Of a DNA stretch of 6,236 nucleotides, positions 4,657 through 6,236 are shown piece after piece (position 1 is the first letter of the stretch; every line of letters begins with the position of its first letter). A program made the position numbers and the translations under genes. A model generated the notes under the pieces. That model was not told where the DNA came from. It was given only the letters and a program-made list of their open reading frames with translations, and did not search any database. Source of the stretch: Patescibacteria group bacterium UBA910 (GTDB lineage: Bacteria > Patescibacteriota > Minisyncoccia > Phycocordibacterales > DATDWN01); the NCBI GenBank assembly GCA_002294445.1, contig DBEI01000007.1, positions 1 to 6,236 of the forward strand, written 5' to 3'.

Positions 4657-6213
4657 TTATATAACCTGATACGCTTTAGGGCGATACTGGAGTGCTTCGA
4701 GAATGTGTTCTGATTTTATACTTTCACTTTCTGCAAGGTCTGCAATAGTTTGTGCTGTTTTGATAATACGATGATATGCACGTGCTGAAATGTCGAATTT
4801 TTTTGCAGATGTCTCTAAAATCGATTTTGCTTCAGGTGAAAGATGTATCATCTCAATAATTTGTTTACTCGATAGTTCGCTATTAAGAAGAATGTTTGTG
4901 TGGGTATAGCGTTGTTTTTGTATATTGCGCGCTTTTTCTACACGACTTTTTATTATATGTGTACTTTCACCTGTCCCCTTTTTTGTTAATTGAGAATGTT
5001 CGATCGTGCTCACTTCTACCCACATATCAATACGATCTGCAATGGGTCCAGAGAGTTTTCGTTTATATTTTTGAATATGAATTGGTGAGCATATACATTC
5101 TTTTCCTTTTACACCATAGTATCCGCAGGGGCATGGATTCATGGCACCAACAAGCATAAATTGTGCTGGATACACCACGCTTCCTTTGGCTCGACTGATG
5201 CGAACCTTTCTCTCTTCAAGTGGTTCACGGAGTGTTTCAAGTACTTGAGTGCTAAACTCCGGCATTTCATCAAGAAACAACACTCCTTTGTGTGCAAGCG
5301 TAACTTCTCCTGGTCGTGGATTGGAACCACCACCAATCACAGATACATACGATGCGGTGTGGTGTGGTGCGCGAAACGGTGCCATGGTTACCAAATCCCC
5401 TCCTCCGTTATGAAGTGAATGAATTGAAGTGACTTCGAGCATATCATTAAAAGATAATTCAGGAAGTAAACCTTTGCATGCTTTAGCGAGCATTGTTTTT
5501 CCTGTGCCAGGAGGTCCATACATAATGATGTTGTGCCCGCCTGCTGCGGCTATTTCGAGTGCACGTTTTGCCACTTCTTGTCCTGCAATATCTTGCATAT
5601 CTATGTCGGTGTGCGGTTGTCTGGTTTCAAGGGGGCGAGTTTCTAGTGGTGGTATTTCCGCATGCATAATCCCTGGCCATTTTTCTCCGTGAGTGTTGGT
5701 GTGTATATGTGCAATGACTTCACGTAAAGTTTCTGCTGGGTAAATAGTGATATCAGGAATCACTGATGCTTCAATGCTGTTTTCTTTTGAGATAATGCAG
5801 TGTGTAAATCCTTGCTTACGAGCTTCAATGATCATTGGAATAACTCCTTTCACTTTTCGAATACTTCCGTCAAGTGAAAGTTCTCCAATACAAACGGTTT
5901 TTTTCATGTCTGCTTGAATATCTCCTGATGCACAAAGGTATCCAATGGCAATACCAAGATCAAAGACCGGACCTTCTTTTTTAATATCTGCAGGAGCAAG
6001 CGATACAACTACTTTTTGGTTTTTGTTTTTTGGAGACGTGAATCCTGTATTTTTTATGGCCGATGATACTCGATCTTTTGCTTCGTCGACTGCTTTACCC
6101 GCAAGTCCAACTATAGAAAAAGAGTGGAGCCCTTTTGAGAGATCCACTTCTATAGTCACTATGGAGGCATCGAGGAGGTTTGTCTGAGCACTAAATATCT
6201 GTGCGATTGCCAT
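4657..6213 (-). CDS. comM: ComM/YifB-type Mg-chelatase-like AAA+ ATPase
   Basis: This is a full-length (518 residues) member of the YifB/ComM family of cytoplasmic AAA+ proteins. In Vibrio cholerae ComM is a hexameric helicase that drives branch migration when transformed DNA is integrated; the role here is inferred from that. The N-terminal Lon-protease-like fold spans about 19-170 (VEVDLSKGLHSFSIVGLAG is replaced here by IEVDLSKGL and SIVGLAG at 21-39). The ATPase core carries Walker A GPPGTGKT (233-240), Walker B VLFLDE (311-316), sensor Asn359 in GAMNPCPCG, and an arginine in GPIADRID (Arg394). Four cysteines (361, 363, 373, 375) in CPCGYYG and CIC form a zinc-binding-like knuckle typical of the family. 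The C-terminal Mg-chelatase domain spans about 410-512, with ARAYHRIIKTAQTIADL. The start matches the family N-terminus, but no Shine-Dalgarno is visible in the 23 bases ahead of it, which are almost entirely A and T. No key residue is missing. Neighbouring genes give no competence context. Confidence 0.95.
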   Translation of the reverse strand: MAIAQIFSAQTNLLDASIVTIEVDLSKGLHSFSIVGLAGKAVDEAKDRVSSAIKNTGFTSPKNKNQKVVVSLAPADIKKEGPVFDLGIAIGYLCASGDIQADMKKTVCIGELSLDGSIRKVKGVIPMIIEARKQGFTHCIISKENSIEASVIPDITIYPAETLREVIAHIHTNTHGEKWPGIMHAEIPPLETRPLETRQPHTDIDMQDIAGQEVAKRALEIAAAGGHNIIMYGPPGTGKTMLAKACKGLLPELSFNDMLEVTSIHSLHNGGGDLVTMAPFRAPHHTASYVSVIGGGSNPRPGEVTLAHKGVLFLDEMPEFSTQVLETLREPLEERKVRISRAKGSVVYPAQFMLVGAMNPCPCGYYGVKGKECICSPIHIQKYKRKLSGPIADRIDMWVEVSTIEHSQLTKKGTGESTHIIKSRVEKARNIQKQRYTHTNILLNSELSSKQIIEMIHLSPEAKSILETSAKKFDISARAYHRIIKTAQTIADLAESESIKSEHILEALQYRPKAYQVI

Positions 6214-6236
6214 AGATTTAAATGAGTTTAAATTTA
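6214..6236 (-). promoter_or_regulatory. AT-rich region upstream of comM
   Basis: The 23 bases before the comM ATG contain two copies of the self-complementary TTTAAA (6217-6222 and 6227-6232), separated by TGAG. There is no purine-rich ribosome binding site. A TAAATT or TTTAAA could serve as a weak -10 for a leaderless or short-leader mRNA, but the window ends before any -35 could be seen. Nothing more can be said. Confidence 0.2.

Noticed and set aside
5620..5650. Tandem PLETR-PLETR in the linker between the ComM domains (residues 189-198)
   Set aside because: The two copies use different codons at most third positions, so there is no sign of recent duplication, and the linker is variable in this family.
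5429..5692. Plus-strand frames inside comM
   Set aside because: Their translations are antisense images of Walker A and other conserved ATPase segments, with no independent support.

Overview
The window carries three complete protein genes and the first 36 codons of a fourth. From left to right they are: the 5' end of rsmA/ksgA (minus strand); a UvrD/PcrA-type superfamily 1 DNA helicase gene interrupted in-frame by an intein (minus strand); a secreted LysM-LysM-M23 cell-wall peptidase gene (plus strand); and a comM/yifB-type AAA+ ATPase gene (minus strand). There are no tRNA or rRNA genes, no insertion sequences and no CRISPR array. No gap between genes exceeds about 170 bases.

The gene set and style suggest a streamlined bacterium of the Patescibacteria (Candidate Phyla Radiation), probably a parcubacterium. 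The reasons are tight packing, moderate AT-richness, short versions of universal enzymes (a 651-residue helicase after intein removal), and an M23 peptidase whose text (a GGGDI segment, two LysM repeats, an M23 domain ending at GARNPF) resembles proteins I recall from that group. This is inference from protein style. No taxonomic marker is complete here.

Layout: uvrD and rsmA form a minus-strand pair 22 bases apart, likely one transcript. A 113-bp spacer (3187-3299) separates uvrD from the divergent M23 gene. It holds an extended -10 promoter for uvrD that predicts a nearly leaderless mRNA, a small dyad, and a strong sigma70-type promoter for the M23 gene. The start of the M23 gene is ambiguous: the promoter is followed by a 9-bp hairpin and by an eight-codon out-of-frame mini-ORF with a good ribosome binding site, so the first 55 codons of the long reading frame may really be a 5' leader. 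The M23 and comM genes converge on a 166-bp spacer. That spacer contains a roughly 124-nt imperfect palindrome starting in the M23 stop codon, then a symmetrical terminator that serves both strands.

The most interesting item is the intein. It has 366 residues, sits exactly in helicase motif III between Gln256 and Cys623, and retains every residue expected for protein splicing. Its central insert lacks a clear LAGLIDADG motif but contains a segment resembling a GIY-YIG nuclease. The genes cover genome upkeep (helicase, ComM), ribosome maturation (RsmA) and cell-wall remodelling (M23); nothing in the window links them into one pathway.
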